DNA of 64,000 nt, taken from positions 1-64,000 of the forward strand of contig NZ_RQEY01000001.1 of assembly GCF_004770105.1 (NCBI RefSeq), given 5' to 3'. Origin of the DNA: Leptospira andrefontaineae. GTDB lineage: Bacteria; Spirochaetota; Leptospiria; Leptospirales; Leptospiraceae. Position 1 is the stretch's first letter. The number at the start of each line of letters is the position of its first letter. The position numbers and the translations under genes were made by a program. Under the pieces are notes generated by a model. The model was not told the origin of the DNA, ran no database searches, and saw only the letters and a program-made list of their open reading frames with translations. Shown piece by piece: positions 8,746-17,530 of the stretch.

Positions 8746-9900
8746 ATGAAGTATCACGTTTCTATAGTAATATTTTTAATTATATTATCTTTTAATAATG
8801 TCCATTCTGAAGGGATCGATATTCCCAAACCGGAAGAGGTCGATCCTCACGCTCACCATCGTAAAGAATCAAAAGAACAAGGTCATCAACATGAATTAAG
8901 GGCAGATCAAATCGCTCCCGCAGGCCTGATGTTTCCTCATGTGCATCAAAAAGGGTCCTGGGTTTTAGATTTTCGGTATATGGGAATGCAAATGGCAGGA
9001 CTTCTGAACGGAAGCAAATCTACGGGAACTTATGAAACACTTTGGTTTCCGCAGTTCGATCCAAGTGTTTCCATGCCTAGCGGTAGCTTGCTCACAGGTG
9101 GTCCAAACATTCCTCAAACTTCAGTCAACGGATACCGTTATATGTCGGTTCCTAAATCTATGCTGATGGAATCGTATATGACAAGTGCAATGTATGGAGT
9201 TTCGGACGATACGATGATTATGTTTATGGTTCCGGTTATGAAAAACCAAATGATGATGGAGACAAGCAACTTTGATTCTTCTGCGATGAAATCCGGAGGT
9301 GTAGGAGATATTTCTTTTTCTGCAGCACATCGTATCCTAAAACGGAATGATCATGAAGTCTTTCTGAATTTCGGGATTTCTCTTCCAACCGGCTCCATTG
9401 ATGAACGAGACTGGATGCCGATGATGGGAAACCAAAAAGTTCCGTATAATATGCAACCAGGTACCGGGACTATCAATTATTTGCCCGGGATTGCTTACTC
9501 AGGAAAATCGGATCGATTTTCTTGGGGATTAGGAGCAAATGCAAATCTTCGCAGTTCAAAAAATCAAAACCAATATCGTTTCGGAAATATATACGAACTT
9601 AATTCCTGGATCGCTTATTCTATATTTTCTTGGACAAGCGTTTCTATTCGAGTGCAGGCAGTTTATTGGGATAATATTAAAGGACAGGACGGTTCATTAG
9701 ACCCGAAGATGGATCCTCAAAACGATCCGAACCGACAAGGAGGAAATCGTACAGATGCGTTACTAGGTATGAATTTCCTTTTAGATGAAAAAATTCGATT
9801 CGGTTTCGAAGTCGGCAAACCCTTTCACCAACATTTAAACGGCCCCCAACTCGCAATGCAAACTATGTTCAATGTATTTGTTCGTTATGATCTGAATTAA
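8746..9900 (+). CDS. Outer membrane beta-barrel, Met/His-rich (MetA-phenol-degradation-like transporter family)
   Basis: 384 residues; GGAGG precedes the ATG. After a signal peptide (VHSEG cut region) comes a His-rich leader (HAHHRK, GHQHEL, HVHQ). Beta-barrel strands follow and end in an aromatic/Asn C-terminus (FVRYDLN). Met-rich stretches (MIMFMVPVMKNQMMM, DWMPMMGNQK) stand out. The fold resembles the outer-membrane transporter family named after the phenol-degradation protein MetA. His plus Met clusters suggest copper binding or passage. It sits between the Met-rich lipoprotein and the nos operon, bounded by terminators on both sides. Confidence 0.7.
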   Translation: MKYHVSIVIFLIILSFNNVHSEGIDIPKPEEVDPHAHHRKESKEQGHQHELRADQIAPAGLMFPHVHQKGSWVLDFRYMGMQMAGLLNGSKSTGTYETLWFPQFDPSVSMPSGSLLTGGPNIPQTSVNGYRYMSVPKSMLMESYMTSAMYGVSDDTMIMFMVPVMKNQMMMETSNFDSSAMKSGGVGDISFSAAHRILKRNDHEVFLNFGISLPTGSIDERDWMPMMGNQKVPYNMQPGTGTINYLPGIAYSGKSDRFSWGLGANANLRSSKNQNQYRFGNIYELNSWIAYSIFSWTSVSIRVQAVYWDNIKGQDGSLDPKMDPQNDPNRQGGNRTDALLGMNFLLDEKIRFGFEVGKPFHQHLNGPQLAMQTMFNVFVRYDLN

Positions 9901-9910
9901 TACATAGTGT

Positions 9911-9955
9911 AGAAGGCCCAAATTAATTCGTGTTCCGGGCCTTCTAACTTTTTAG
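9911..9955. terminator. Bidirectional terminator between OMP gene and nosY
   Basis: AGAAGGCCC (9911-9919) pairs with GGGCCTTCT (9937-9945) across a 17-nt loop, followed by AACTTTTT. It separates two convergent genes. Confidence 0.75.
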
Positions 9956-10737
9956 AAATTTCGAACTAAAAATCTTTTATAAGAAATGCTTAAAGGCATC
10001 ATAACCCAAAACACCAAGAACAAAATAGATAATAATATGACGACCGAAGTTCCCAAACTTCTAATAAGAAATGCGCCTGAGAATCCAAGCAACACGGAAG
10101 CCTTTGTCTGAAGAATAATTAAGATCCTTACAAGATCGACTGGATTAAATAGAATCACGAGTAATGCAGGGATCTCTACCGGATAATCTCCCAAATAGAT
10201 ACTCAACATAAATACGAACGAATCAAAAAGTAAAAAGAAATATAACCAGACGAGCAAGGCTCCCGATACGATCAATTCTCCCTTTTTAAAAAAAGAAGCC
10301 AATAAAAATCCCAAAGAAACGAATACTAAGATCAGTATAGTGCCGAAAAAGATCAGCTCAACAAATAAGATCGCTAGTTTAAGATCACTAAAAAGAAATG
10401 GAACTCCAGGAATTCCAAGACCGACCAGAAAACTTAAAAAAAGAGATAAACTTACTCCGCAGTATTTTCCGAAAAAATATTGAGACCTTGTTAACGATTT
10501 AGAAAGAAGTACTTCTGCAAAAGGAAGTGAATCGTTAAATGTTAAACCTGCAAATGTAATAGAAAATAAAGGTACAACAAATAGGACTAGATTCATCTGG
10601 CTTACAACCAATCTTCCTCCACTTTCATCGCCGAAATAGTTGAGTGCTCCTGAAGATATTGCAAGAAAACCGGCAAATACAAACATCCATTTGCTTCTGA
10701 TATTTTCCCTTAGTTCGAATAAGATTAATTCATTCAT
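9952..10737 (-). CDS. nosY: NosY, ABC transporter permease for NosZ copper-site maturation
   Basis: About 261 residues with six hydrophobic segments and an early FELRENIRSKWMFVFA motif typical of NosY/ABC-2 permeases. I place the start at the ATG at 10737: it overlaps the nosF stop as ATGA and has GGAAAG just upstream. A longer reading from 10764 would overlap nosF by 31 bp. With NosF and NosD it forms the transporter thought to deliver a sulfur species for the tetranuclear CuZ centre. It is the last gene of the nos operon. Confidence 0.88.
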   Translation of the reverse strand: MNELILFELRENIRSKWMFVFAGFLAISSGALNYFGDESGGRLVVSQMNLVLFVVPLFSITFAGLTFNDSLPFAEVLLSKSLTRSQYFFGKYCGVSLSLFLSFLVGLGIPGVPFLFSDLKLAILFVELIFFGTILILVFVSLGFLLASFFKKGELIVSGALLVWLYFFLLFDSFVFMLSIYLGDYPVEIPALLVILFNPVDLVRILIILQTKASVLLGFSGAFLIRSLGTSVVILLSILFLVFWVMMPLSISYKRFLVRNF

Positions 10738-11444
10738 ATTCTTTCCGAATACTTGGTATTCCAAAATTCCATTAATGTATTCTGGAGATTCCCTTTATCC
10801 TTGTTCTTTATAAAATTTTCAGGAGAGTCCTCGATTAATAAAGAACCTTCTGACATTAGCAAAAAACGATCCGCAATTTCTTCCACTTCGCTTAGAATAT
10901 GAGTTGAGAATACAAGCAAGGCTCCTTCTTTCTTTTTTCTAATTAAAATTTCCTTTAAAAGATTCGAAATGTAAGGATCTAAACTCGCAGTGGGTTCATC
11001 CACTATATATACGGGCTTTCTGATCGAAAAACATTGCAGTATATTGACTTTTTGTTTCGTTCCTCCGGACAAAGATCCGAATTTTATATTTTCATAATTC
11101 TTCAAACCGAGTAGGTCGAATAATTCCTGAAATTCTTTCGGATCAGAAGATTCCAGTTTTTTCAGAAAATCCACAAGTTCGGATACCTTTACATTTTTAG
11201 GAAATAAAGGGGCTTGGGGCATATAACCGATCTTGAAATTAGTATACCCTTCTCCTTCTCCCTTAAATTCTATACTACCGTTATTAGGTTTTACCAAACC
11301 TACTATACTTTTGAGCACTGAACTTTTTCCAGAGCCGTTAGGACCGATCAGAGAAAGAATACTTCCTGCCTCCGCATCGAAAGAGATCCCTTTTACTGCG
11401 ATTGATTTTCCATATTGAACTGTTAAGTTCTTCACCTGCATCAT
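10734..11444 (-). CDS. nosF: NosF, ABC transporter ATPase for NosZ maturation
   Basis: 236 residues of a single ABC ATPase domain: Walker A GPNGSGKSS (about 34-42), Q-loop near MPQAP, signature LSGGTKQK, Walker B YIVDEPTASLDP and the H-loop STH. It overlaps both nosD (4 bp) and nosY (4 bp), as in a tightly coupled nos operon. It energises NosY. Confidence 0.9.
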   Translation of the reverse strand: MMQVKNLTVQYGKSIAVKGISFDAEAGSILSLIGPNGSGKSSVLKSIVGLVKPNNGSIEFKGEGEGYTNFKIGYMPQAPLFPKNVKVSELVDFLKKLESSDPKEFQELFDLLGLKNYENIKFGSLSGGTKQKVNILQCFSIRKPVYIVDEPTASLDPYISNLLKEILIRKKKEGALLVFSTHILSEVEEIADRFLLMSEGSLLIEDSPENFIKNKDKGNLQNTLMEFWNTKYSERI

Positions 11445-12733
11445 ACATGGCTCCTCATCTTTGGTTTTGGATCTTCCAGATCGATTGGAGTAACGATCGG
11501 AAATGCCTTTTCGATTGCTTGTAAAAAGTTCACAACTGGAGAATTATAAAGAACCATTAGAAACGGATAAACCACTACCCAATATCCGAAAAAATGAACG
11601 GGTTTATGAGGAATATCCCCGAATCGATCCAGATCCAAATCGTAACCGTCGTAAGTATCCCAAAAATTTTCTTTGAATGAATTTGTACTATGTTTCGTAT
11701 TCGTACTAATATCGAATACGTTCTCCTTGAAATCATTTTGAACAAACTGATTGGATTCACTATTTCCTAATATACGAACTCCCCAGCCGTTATCTCTTAA
11801 AATATTGTGTGTAAAATAATTGCGATTACATCCATCCGCGAAGACGGCTACAGTATTATGAACGAATGAATTTTTCGTAAGAATACTTTCCGAAATTTCT
11901 TTGAGTAAAAGACCATATGAACTATCCCCCCAGTTATTCTCAAAACGGTTGTTTTCGATGAGTATATTTTTACTGTACATCACCGCAACTCCAGCCGAGT
12001 TGTTTTCGAATCTGTTCCCCCTAAAATCGTTCTCCGAAGAAAACATGAAGTGCATTCCGTAACGAATATTATCGTGCGAAAAATTCTCCTCTATTTTGAG
12101 ATTACTCGAGAACTCCAGATAGATCCCGTCCCTATGCCTTTTTAGTTCATTCCCTTCTATCCTGATCCCTTTAGAAGACCAAAGATGGATCCCATTCCCT
12201 CCGGAAACCTCGTTTACCGCATTTCCTGAAGAATTGTTTACTCGTATATTACAATCTTCTACTTCTGCGAGATAGATTGCGTATGCATTGTCCTCAAACT
12301 GATTATTTTCTATTATGCAAGACTTTACTTTTTCTGCATGTATTCCGGCATACTCCGACGTATCGGAAACTCCACTTCCTATAATTCTAAATCCTCGGAT
12401 CGTTACATTATTGGATCGAATATCCAGCACATGTTTTTCTTTTTTGCCATCTAAGATCGCGCCGACAGAACCTTCTAAAACCAAAGGTTTTGATATGGAT
12501 ATCATACCTTCCTGATAGATCCCTTTTCTAATCCGGATTATATCTCCTTGGTTTGCAGAATCTATTGCTGCTTGAACGGAAGAGAATCGACAATTCTCCT
12601 TACATACTTCTAATTCTTTGGAAAAAATATCGGAAGTGGTTAAACAAAAGAAGAAGGCGAATATCGCAATCGATCGCGAATATCCGAAATGAATCTGGAA
12701 AGTTTCAGGACCCCAATCACTGATTTTTTTCAT
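11441..12733 (-). CDS. nosD: NosD, periplasmic NosZ maturation protein
   Basis: 430 residues. A signal segment precedes a long parallel beta-helix (about 45-370) built from repeated right-handed turns such as IRGFRIIGSG, CIIENNQFEDN and ILIENNRFENN, the CASH-domain pattern of NosD. A hydrophobic segment near the C-terminus (HFFGYWVVVYPFLMVLY) may anchor it. NosD works with NosFY to build CuZ. It overlaps nosL by 17 bp. Confidence 0.92.
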   Translation of the reverse strand: MKKISDWGPETFQIHFGYSRSIAIFAFFFCLTTSDIFSKELEVCKENCRFSSVQAAIDSANQGDIIRIRKGIYQEGMISISKPLVLEGSVGAILDGKKEKHVLDIRSNNVTIRGFRIIGSGVSDTSEYAGIHAEKVKSCIIENNQFEDNAYAIYLAEVEDCNIRVNNSSGNAVNEVSGGNGIHLWSSKGIRIEGNELKRHRDGIYLEFSSNLKIEENFSHDNIRYGMHFMFSSENDFRGNRFENNSAGVAVMYSKNILIENNRFENNWGDSSYGLLLKEISESILTKNSFVHNTVAVFADGCNRNYFTHNILRDNGWGVRILGNSESNQFVQNDFKENVFDISTNTKHSTNSFKENFWDTYDGYDLDLDRFGDIPHKPVHFFGYWVVVYPFLMVLYNSPVVNFLQAIEKAFPIVTPIDLEDPKPKMRSHV

Positions 12734-13157
12734 TGTTTCGACTCCAAATAGAGCCTTTATGCGTATTCAAAAATTCTTTTGCTCTGTCCATAGAGGAGAA
12801 AGCGGCAATACCTTCTCCCATAGGGGAACGCAGTTCCGAAGAACGGACCAATACCGCTCCTTCTTCGGAAATCATTCGATCTGGATTTTCAAAATCGGTA
12901 AACCAAACCGATCCGGAAGAATACCTTGCGGACTTCTCAAATGAATGAGAACATTCTATGGAGTCGAAATAGTATCTTCTCCCCTTTTCAGTTAATAACT
13001 GAGCGTGGAAACGTTTATCCACGATTGCCATTGAACAATGAGCACAAAGTTCTCTTCCGAATTCAGGAAGTATCGGTTCTCTTTTGGAACAGAAAACCGA
13101 ATTCGATACCACCAAGAGCAAGATGATCACCGGTAAACCGGCCCTAGCTTGAAACAT
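12717..13157 (-). CDS. nosL: NosL, copper chaperone lipoprotein of the nos operon
   Basis: 146 residues. The signal peptide ends in SVFC (lipid Cys near 23). The Cu(I)-binding motif CAHCSM lies at 38-43, followed by FDSIECSHSF and a C-terminal domain with two beta-alpha units, as in NosL. NosL supplies copper to apo-NosZ in the periplasm. The start overlaps the preceding membrane-protein gene by 14 bp. Confidence 0.88.
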   Translation of the reverse strand: MFQARAGLPVIILLLVVSNSVFCSKREPILPEFGRELCAHCSMAIVDKRFHAQLLTEKGRRYYFDSIECSHSFEKSARYSSGSVWFTDFENPDRMISEEGAVLVRSSELRSPMGEGIAAFSSMDRAKEFLNTHKGSIWSRNNEKNQ

Positions 13158-13752
13158 CTATCCTCCTTTTCTCGTCCCATATCACCCAAATGAGAATTCC
13201 AAGAGAAACAAACAGAATAATCCCTCCCCAAGAAGGAAAACTGCAAGCAGTGATATTTAACATTTCCTTACACCCTAAAAGTGGAGGTTGGTATGCCATA
13301 CCCGGAACCACTATCGGAGCATCTGGATTTAGGTTATGTCCGTAATTATATTCCCATCTCCAAAAATCATACATTCCGAGGATCCCTAATATTATAATAT
13401 TCAGAATTCCTAAAATTACCATATAAACTTTCGGATGAAGGAAGGTTACGAATGCTCCGAATATCAAAAATCCCAAAACATAGGGCATAAACAATAGTTC
13501 GGGAACAGATTCCGAAACGATCTCGTGCATTCCTATATAATGATTTAATAGATTAATATTCTGAAGATCGTAAGTAGAAGATCCTGTGATCTTATCGATC
13601 CAGATCTTCATTCCCAAACCTTCAGGATACTGTGGAGCATCTAAAGCGATATGCCAAATCGGCAAAAAATAAACTGATAGAAGCAAAAGACCGACTCCTA
13701 AAATTAGGAGCCGGTTCATTTTGGAGATCTTCTTTAAGAGAAGTTCCTGCAT
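13144..13752 (-). CDS. Conserved membrane protein of clade II nos operon
   Basis: 202 residues with four to five membrane segments and a periplasmic loop carrying LDAPQYPEGLGMKIW and a Cys-containing loop (LLGCKEMLNITAC). GAGGGA lies 5-7 bp before the ATG. Proteins of this type sit between nosZ and nosL in several clade II nos clusters; their job is unknown. It lies 11 bp after nosZ and overlaps nosL, so it is part of the operon and probably takes part in electron supply or NosZ assembly. Confidence 0.7.
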   Translation of the reverse strand: MQELLLKKISKMNRLLILGVGLLLLSVYFLPIWHIALDAPQYPEGLGMKIWIDKITGSSTYDLQNINLLNHYIGMHEIVSESVPELLFMPYVLGFLIFGAFVTFLHPKVYMVILGILNIIILGILGMYDFWRWEYNYGHNLNPDAPIVVPGMAYQPPLLGCKEMLNITACSFPSWGGIILFVSLGILIWVIWDEKRRIDVSS

Positions 13753-13763
13753 AAGATCCCTCG

Positions 13764-15686
13764 TTAAGGAAGCACCCTTATGTACTGCTGCATTTCTTGG
13801 TGAAGAGCCGAGCAGAAATCGGTGCAGTAGAACGGATAGATTCCAGGCTTAGGTGCTTTCCATTTGAAAGTCCTGGTCTGTCCAGGCATGATCAGAAGGT
13901 TAGGCATTTCAGGTGCCCCGCCCACTGCGAAACCGTGCGGAATATCAAAGTCTTGTTCCAAGTTAGTCACATGGAAGAAGACAGTATCACCACTTCTTAC
14001 TTCGATAGTGTCCGGTTTAAAGTGAGAACGTATCTGTGTCATATAAACACGGACAGTATTTCCTTCACGAACAACTCTCGCATCCTTCTCATTCTTGATC
14101 GCATACGGATGTTTATTTTCTTCTAATGGATAAATTTTAGCAGCCTTATCCATGAGAAGTTTTGCAGGGATCATTTGGGAATAGTGAGGCTCTCCTACCG
14201 TTGGGAAATCGGAAAGTAATTCCGCTTTACCTCCGGAAATATCGTAAAGCTGAGCACTCTGAGGTAATTCCATACCAACGGGAAGATATCTATCTTTAGT
14301 GATCTTATTCAGCGCGATCAGATATTTTCCATACGGATCCTTAGAGCTACCACCTACGATAGAAAGGTGACCTACACTATAGTAAGCAGGAAGATGTTGT
14401 TCAACTTCCCAGGTTCCCAATTCCCATTTTACAACTTCCGAACTTACGAAACAGGAAGTATAAGCATATCCCTTCCCATCAAACTCTGTATGCAAAGGAC
14501 CTAAACAAGGTTTTTTAACTTCTCCAGCAAGAGTGGATTCGTATTTTAAGATCGGAATATCCATGATCATCCCTGATCTATGTTCAGGCTTGTCTTTGAC
14601 ATCCATTAGTTTTGAAAAGGAGTGAACCGGAATAACCGTAGCAAGTTTTCCACCACCTACGATATATTCTCCTGTTGGATCCACGTCTGTTCCGTGAGGA
14701 CTCTTAGGAGTAGGCATATAATACATGACTCCCGGACAATCCTTAGGTTGGAGCATTTTTACTCCGCTCAACTTTTCAGAAATGGCAGGCTGGTTCTCCG
14801 GTAGGTAATTTCTATAATATTCTCCCCCGAAGTTAGACGCCTTTCCTTGATCCAAGCATTGTTTAGCACGAACCCAGTTGAACGCTAGGATATAATCCTT
14901 ATCATTCTTGGAAGCTCCTACTTCTATCATCTTATATGCTTGTTCAGAGTTATAAGATGTGAAGAAGCACCAGTCGTGAGATTTTCCTTTTCCGCAGTGC
15001 GATAGATCGTAATCGAAACCTGGAACAAGGATCTGCAATTCAATGGAAAGCCTTCCTGATTTAGGATCTACCTTCACCATAGAAACTGTTCCTTTAAAAT
15101 CTCCTTTAGAGAAATTTTCTATAGGAACACTTGCTTGAGGTATCGGAACGGAGAAACGAGTCGCCGCCATCAGATACTCGGTATTTTCCGTAGCAAAAGG
15201 AGAAGCGTGGTTACCCGCACTATTTGGGATCTCAATGATCTCTTTAGTTTCAAAAGATCTCAAATCGATCCGAGCAAGTCTAGGCGAGTTATTTGCATTC
15301 ATAAACAACCAACGACCATCTTGTTTTCCATCAGTCATGGATGCTTCAATATGATGGCTATCATCCCAAGGAACATACCCATTAGTAGTTCTAAGCATAT
15401 TCTTAGTTTCTTCATCATATCCATAACCGTTCTCCGGAAAAACCGAGAAGACCGGAATGATCTTGAATAAACGTGTAGAAGGAATTCCATATACCGACAT
15501 TTGCCCGCTGAACCCTCCTGAGAGGAAGGCGTAGACTTCATCCTTTTCTCCCGGCGCAACATACACACGCTTCGCCGCATCGGAAGCAAGTGCAGCTGTT
15601 GCAGCCCCACCTTTACACCCGTACCCTAAACCGATTAGGATCATCAGTCCGATAGGCACAAGATTCCTGAATTTGTGTTTTTTCAT
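13764..15686 (-). CDS. nosZ: Nitrous oxide reductase NosZ, clade II (Sec-exported, lipoprotein-like)
   Basis: 640 residues reducing N2O to N2 in the periplasm. The seven CuZ histidines can be placed: H111-H112 (DSHH), H160, H331 (SPHGTD), H399 (GPLHTEFDG), H440 (VGHLS) and H501 (EPHYSQ). The CuA site is at the C-terminus: H584, C621, C625, H629 and M632 (CTDFCSALHQEM). The N-terminus is a Sec-type signal with LGYGC, a likely lipobox, and has no twin arginines; this marks clade II. GGGAGGAAG precedes the ATG. All ligands are intact, so the enzyme should be active. Confidence 0.96.
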   Translation of the reverse strand: MKKHKFRNLVPIGLMILIGLGYGCKGGAATAALASDAAKRVYVAPGEKDEVYAFLSGGFSGQMSVYGIPSTRLFKIIPVFSVFPENGYGYDEETKNMLRTTNGYVPWDDSHHIEASMTDGKQDGRWLFMNANNSPRLARIDLRSFETKEIIEIPNSAGNHASPFATENTEYLMAATRFSVPIPQASVPIENFSKGDFKGTVSMVKVDPKSGRLSIELQILVPGFDYDLSHCGKGKSHDWCFFTSYNSEQAYKMIEVGASKNDKDYILAFNWVRAKQCLDQGKASNFGGEYYRNYLPENQPAISEKLSGVKMLQPKDCPGVMYYMPTPKSPHGTDVDPTGEYIVGGGKLATVIPVHSFSKLMDVKDKPEHRSGMIMDIPILKYESTLAGEVKKPCLGPLHTEFDGKGYAYTSCFVSSEVVKWELGTWEVEQHLPAYYSVGHLSIVGGSSKDPYGKYLIALNKITKDRYLPVGMELPQSAQLYDISGGKAELLSDFPTVGEPHYSQMIPAKLLMDKAAKIYPLEENKHPYAIKNEKDARVVREGNTVRVYMTQIRSHFKPDTIEVRSGDTVFFHVTNLEQDFDIPHGFAVGGAPEMPNLLIMPGQTRTFKWKAPKPGIYPFYCTDFCSALHQEMQQYIRVLP

Positions 15687-15698
15687 TTTCTTCCTCCC

Positions 15699-16145
15699 TT
15701 ATTTCTTATCCATTTTTCTAAGATATTCCAGGATCTCTCTAGCTTCAGATTCTTGAACGTTTTGGAACGTCATCTGAGTTAGATGTTCCGCGAGAAGTTC
15801 CTGAGCAATCGGATCCTTTTGAGTCATTTCCATAGGATTCAAGATCATATTCATGATCCACTCCGGAGTCCTTCTCTCAGTTACTCCCTTTAATGCAGGC
15901 CCTACGACCTTCTCTTCGAATTTATGACAGGCACTACATTTTGTTTCGAAGTTCTGTTTCCCTTTTTGGGCCATACCTTCATCCAATGTGCCTAACGTAA
16001 CAGAAGTGACCGGACCGATCCCCTTACTACCTACAGAGCTCTCGGCTTCCGCCGGTTTTTCTTTCCCACAATAAGAGAAAGCGATTAAACCCAACAGTAC
16101 CGGAGTGATCTTACCGAATTTTATGATATTCTTAATTATCTTCAT
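15699..16145 (-). CDS. c-type cytochrome lipoprotein, first gene of the nos operon
   Basis: About 148 residues. The signal peptide ends in AFSYC (lipobox). One haem site is present, CSACH (70-74), with VGPALKGV after it; M125 or a nearby Met is a likely distal ligand. It should carry electrons to the CuA site of NosZ. I prefer the ATG at 16145 over the GTG at 16151; GGGTG lies about 8 bp upstream. The gene is 12 bp before nosZ and directly behind the FNR-type box. Confidence 0.88.
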   Translation of the reverse strand: MKIIKNIIKFGKITPVLLGLIAFSYCGKEKPAEAESSVGSKGIGPVTSVTLGTLDEGMAQKGKQNFETKCSACHKFEEKVVGPALKGVTERRTPEWIMNMILNPMEMTQKDPIAQELLAEHLTQMTFQNVQESEAREILEYLRKMDKK

Positions 16146-16235
16146 AAACACCCGAGCGTCCGGCTCTTTAGTTTTCTGAGATCAGATCTATGTCCGGACT
16201 TTCATTCATCTAACTACGTTCGGGAAAGAAGCTCC

Positions 16236-16249
16236 TTGACCCGGGTCAA
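16236..16249 (-). promoter_or_regulatory. FNR/DNR-type box of the nos operon
   Basis: TTGACCCGGGTCAA, a fully symmetrical 14-mer, 90 bp before the cytochrome gene. With the usual -41.5 placing, transcription would start near 16201; the -10 there (TTAGAT) is weak. Confidence 0.8.
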
Positions 16250-16268
16250 TCCGTCTCAAAAGCCTCCG

Positions 16269-16282
16269 ATGATAATTGTCAT
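16269..16282. promoter_or_regulatory. Degenerate second FNR/DNR-type box
   Basis: ATGATAATTGTCAT matches TTGAY-N4-RTCAA except at both end bases. Its centre is 33 bp (about three helical turns) from the nos box, so it could be an upstream site near -74.5 for nos, or an autoregulatory site for the divergent regulator gene. Confidence 0.4.
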
Positions 16283-16358
16283 ACGGTCTGAAGATAGGTT
16301 TAACCGTTTTCAGATCGTCAAAACTTATATAAGAGAATCGAATGATAATGAGTAAGAT

Positions 16359-16982
16359 ATGGGATTAATGATCTTCGATGAGATATCTAAGGAAGAGATG
16401 TTATCTATCTTTTCAAGTGGAAGGAAACGGACTCTTAAAAAAGACGAATTTCTTTTTCATCAAGGAGATGAGACGGATTGTCTACATCTTCTTATAGAAG
16501 GTAAACTTCAAATATTCAAATATGATTCCAGTTCTAACGAGATCACTTTGAATTTTTTTAACCCTGTTTCTTTGATCGCAGAACTCGCACTGATTAACGG
16601 GATACCTTTCCCCGCCTCAGGCAGATTTGTAACGGACGGAGCGGTTCTTTCTCTTCCTTTTAAAGAATTACGTGAAAGAATAAAAACGGATATTCCTTTA
16701 AATCATCTTCTGATCCAATCTTTGTTCAGTAAGATCCAAGCATTAAATCTTTCTATCAATCGAGGAATGACTATGGATTCTTTACAAAGAGTCGCTCACT
16801 TCTTGTATTATCTTCCCGAAAACCAAGCAACACTTGCACATTCGCAGATTGCTTCTATGCTCGCGCTGAGACCTGAAACTTTCTCCAGAACACTCAAACA
16901 ACTCAAAGACCAAGGAATCATAAATCCGGAAAGAGGATTGATAGAAGTTTTGAAAAAAGAAGAATTAAAAAACTTTTTCTAA
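16359..16982 (+). CDS. Crp/Fnr-family regulator, DNR/NnrR-like
   Basis: 207 residues: a cyclic-nucleotide-like beta-barrel (about 10-115), a long dimer helix, then a winged helix-turn-helix (SQIASMLALRPETFSRTLKQ). The recognition helix has the E-x-x-S-R pattern of proteins that read TTGAT/TTGAC half-sites. There is one Cys (DCLHL) and no N-terminal Cys cluster, so it is not a [4Fe-4S] FNR and is more like the NO-responsive DNR/NnrR group. ATGs at 16359 and 16368 are both possible. It sits divergent from the nos operon, in the middle of six matching boxes, and is the obvious candidate to bind them. Confidence 0.85.
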   Translation: MGLMIFDEISKEEMLSIFSSGRKRTLKKDEFLFHQGDETDCLHLLIEGKLQIFKYDSSSNEITLNFFNPVSLIAELALINGIPFPASGRFVTDGAVLSLPFKELRERIKTDIPLNHLLIQSLFSKIQALNLSINRGMTMDSLQRVAHFLYYLPENQATLAHSQIASMLALRPETFSRTLKQLKDQGIINPERGLIEVLKKEELKNFF

Positions 16983-17005
16983 TACTCCTTAAGGTAGAAG
17001 GTCCG

Positions 17006-17530
17006 CTAAAAAGTAAAACCTCTCGAATACGCAAGCCCCAATACTGCGATCAATAAAGAGATCAGAAGATTGATCCTACCGAAAATAGACGCATATTTTC
17101 TACTACGACTATCCGATTTGACTCCATTTTGCATATCCTTGAATGCGGTCGGCCCAATTAAAAAATCATGAAGAACGGAACTTAAAAGAAGAAGAAGGAA
17201 TAAGATCATCTTAACAAGAAAGACTGCCCCATGAGGAGATATCCAATACGAGACCTGAGAATAAACCTCGAAATATCCCTTCAAATAAGCGATACTAATT
17301 CCCGAACATAATAATATTATAAACACATAATACGAAATTTTCCTGAACTGCAAAGCAACCTTAAGAAGTAATAGAGTTTTAACGTCCGTTAACTCCTTAT
17401 CCTTATATACCGGTCGAAATATCATCACAAAGAAGAGCATTCCGCCCACCCAGAAGGCAGCTGCGAAAAAGTGAAATAATAGTGCTACAAAATACATGTA
17501 GAAAAATCTCAGCCTGTCAATTTTCTCCAT
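17006..17530 (-). CDS. CopD-domain-like membrane protein
   Basis: 174 residues with four hydrophobic segments. The first (HFFAAAFWVGGMLFFVMIFRP) has the His and W-x-G-G pattern of CopD-family copper-resistance membrane proteins. Conserved polar residues occur in the third segment (SPHGAVFLVKM) and the following HDFLIGP. It overlaps the thiamine-diphosphate enzyme gene by 22 bp and is the last of three genes behind an FNR-type box. A role in copper or haem handling is possible; DUF4149-like proteins look similar. Confidence 0.6.
   Translation of the reverse strand: MEKIDRLRFFYMYFVALLFHFFAAAFWVGGMLFFVMIFRPVYKDKELTDVKTLLLLKVALQFRKISYYVFIILLCSGISIAYLKGYFEVYSQVSYWISPHGAVFLVKMILFLLLLLSSVLHDFLIGPTAFKDMQNGVKSDSRSRKYASIFGRINLLISLLIAVLGLAYSRGFTF

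Noticed and set aside
10738..10764. Longer start for nosY
   Set aside because: It would overlap nosF by 31 bp; ATG 10737 gives a clean ATGA overlap and a ribosome site.
13797..15610. Several open frames overlapping nosZ in other frames
   Set aside because: Shadows of a strongly conserved gene, with no start signals or known domains.
16339..16356. GAATGATAATGAG as a Fur site
   Set aside because: It covers only part of a Fur box, with no symmetrical partner.
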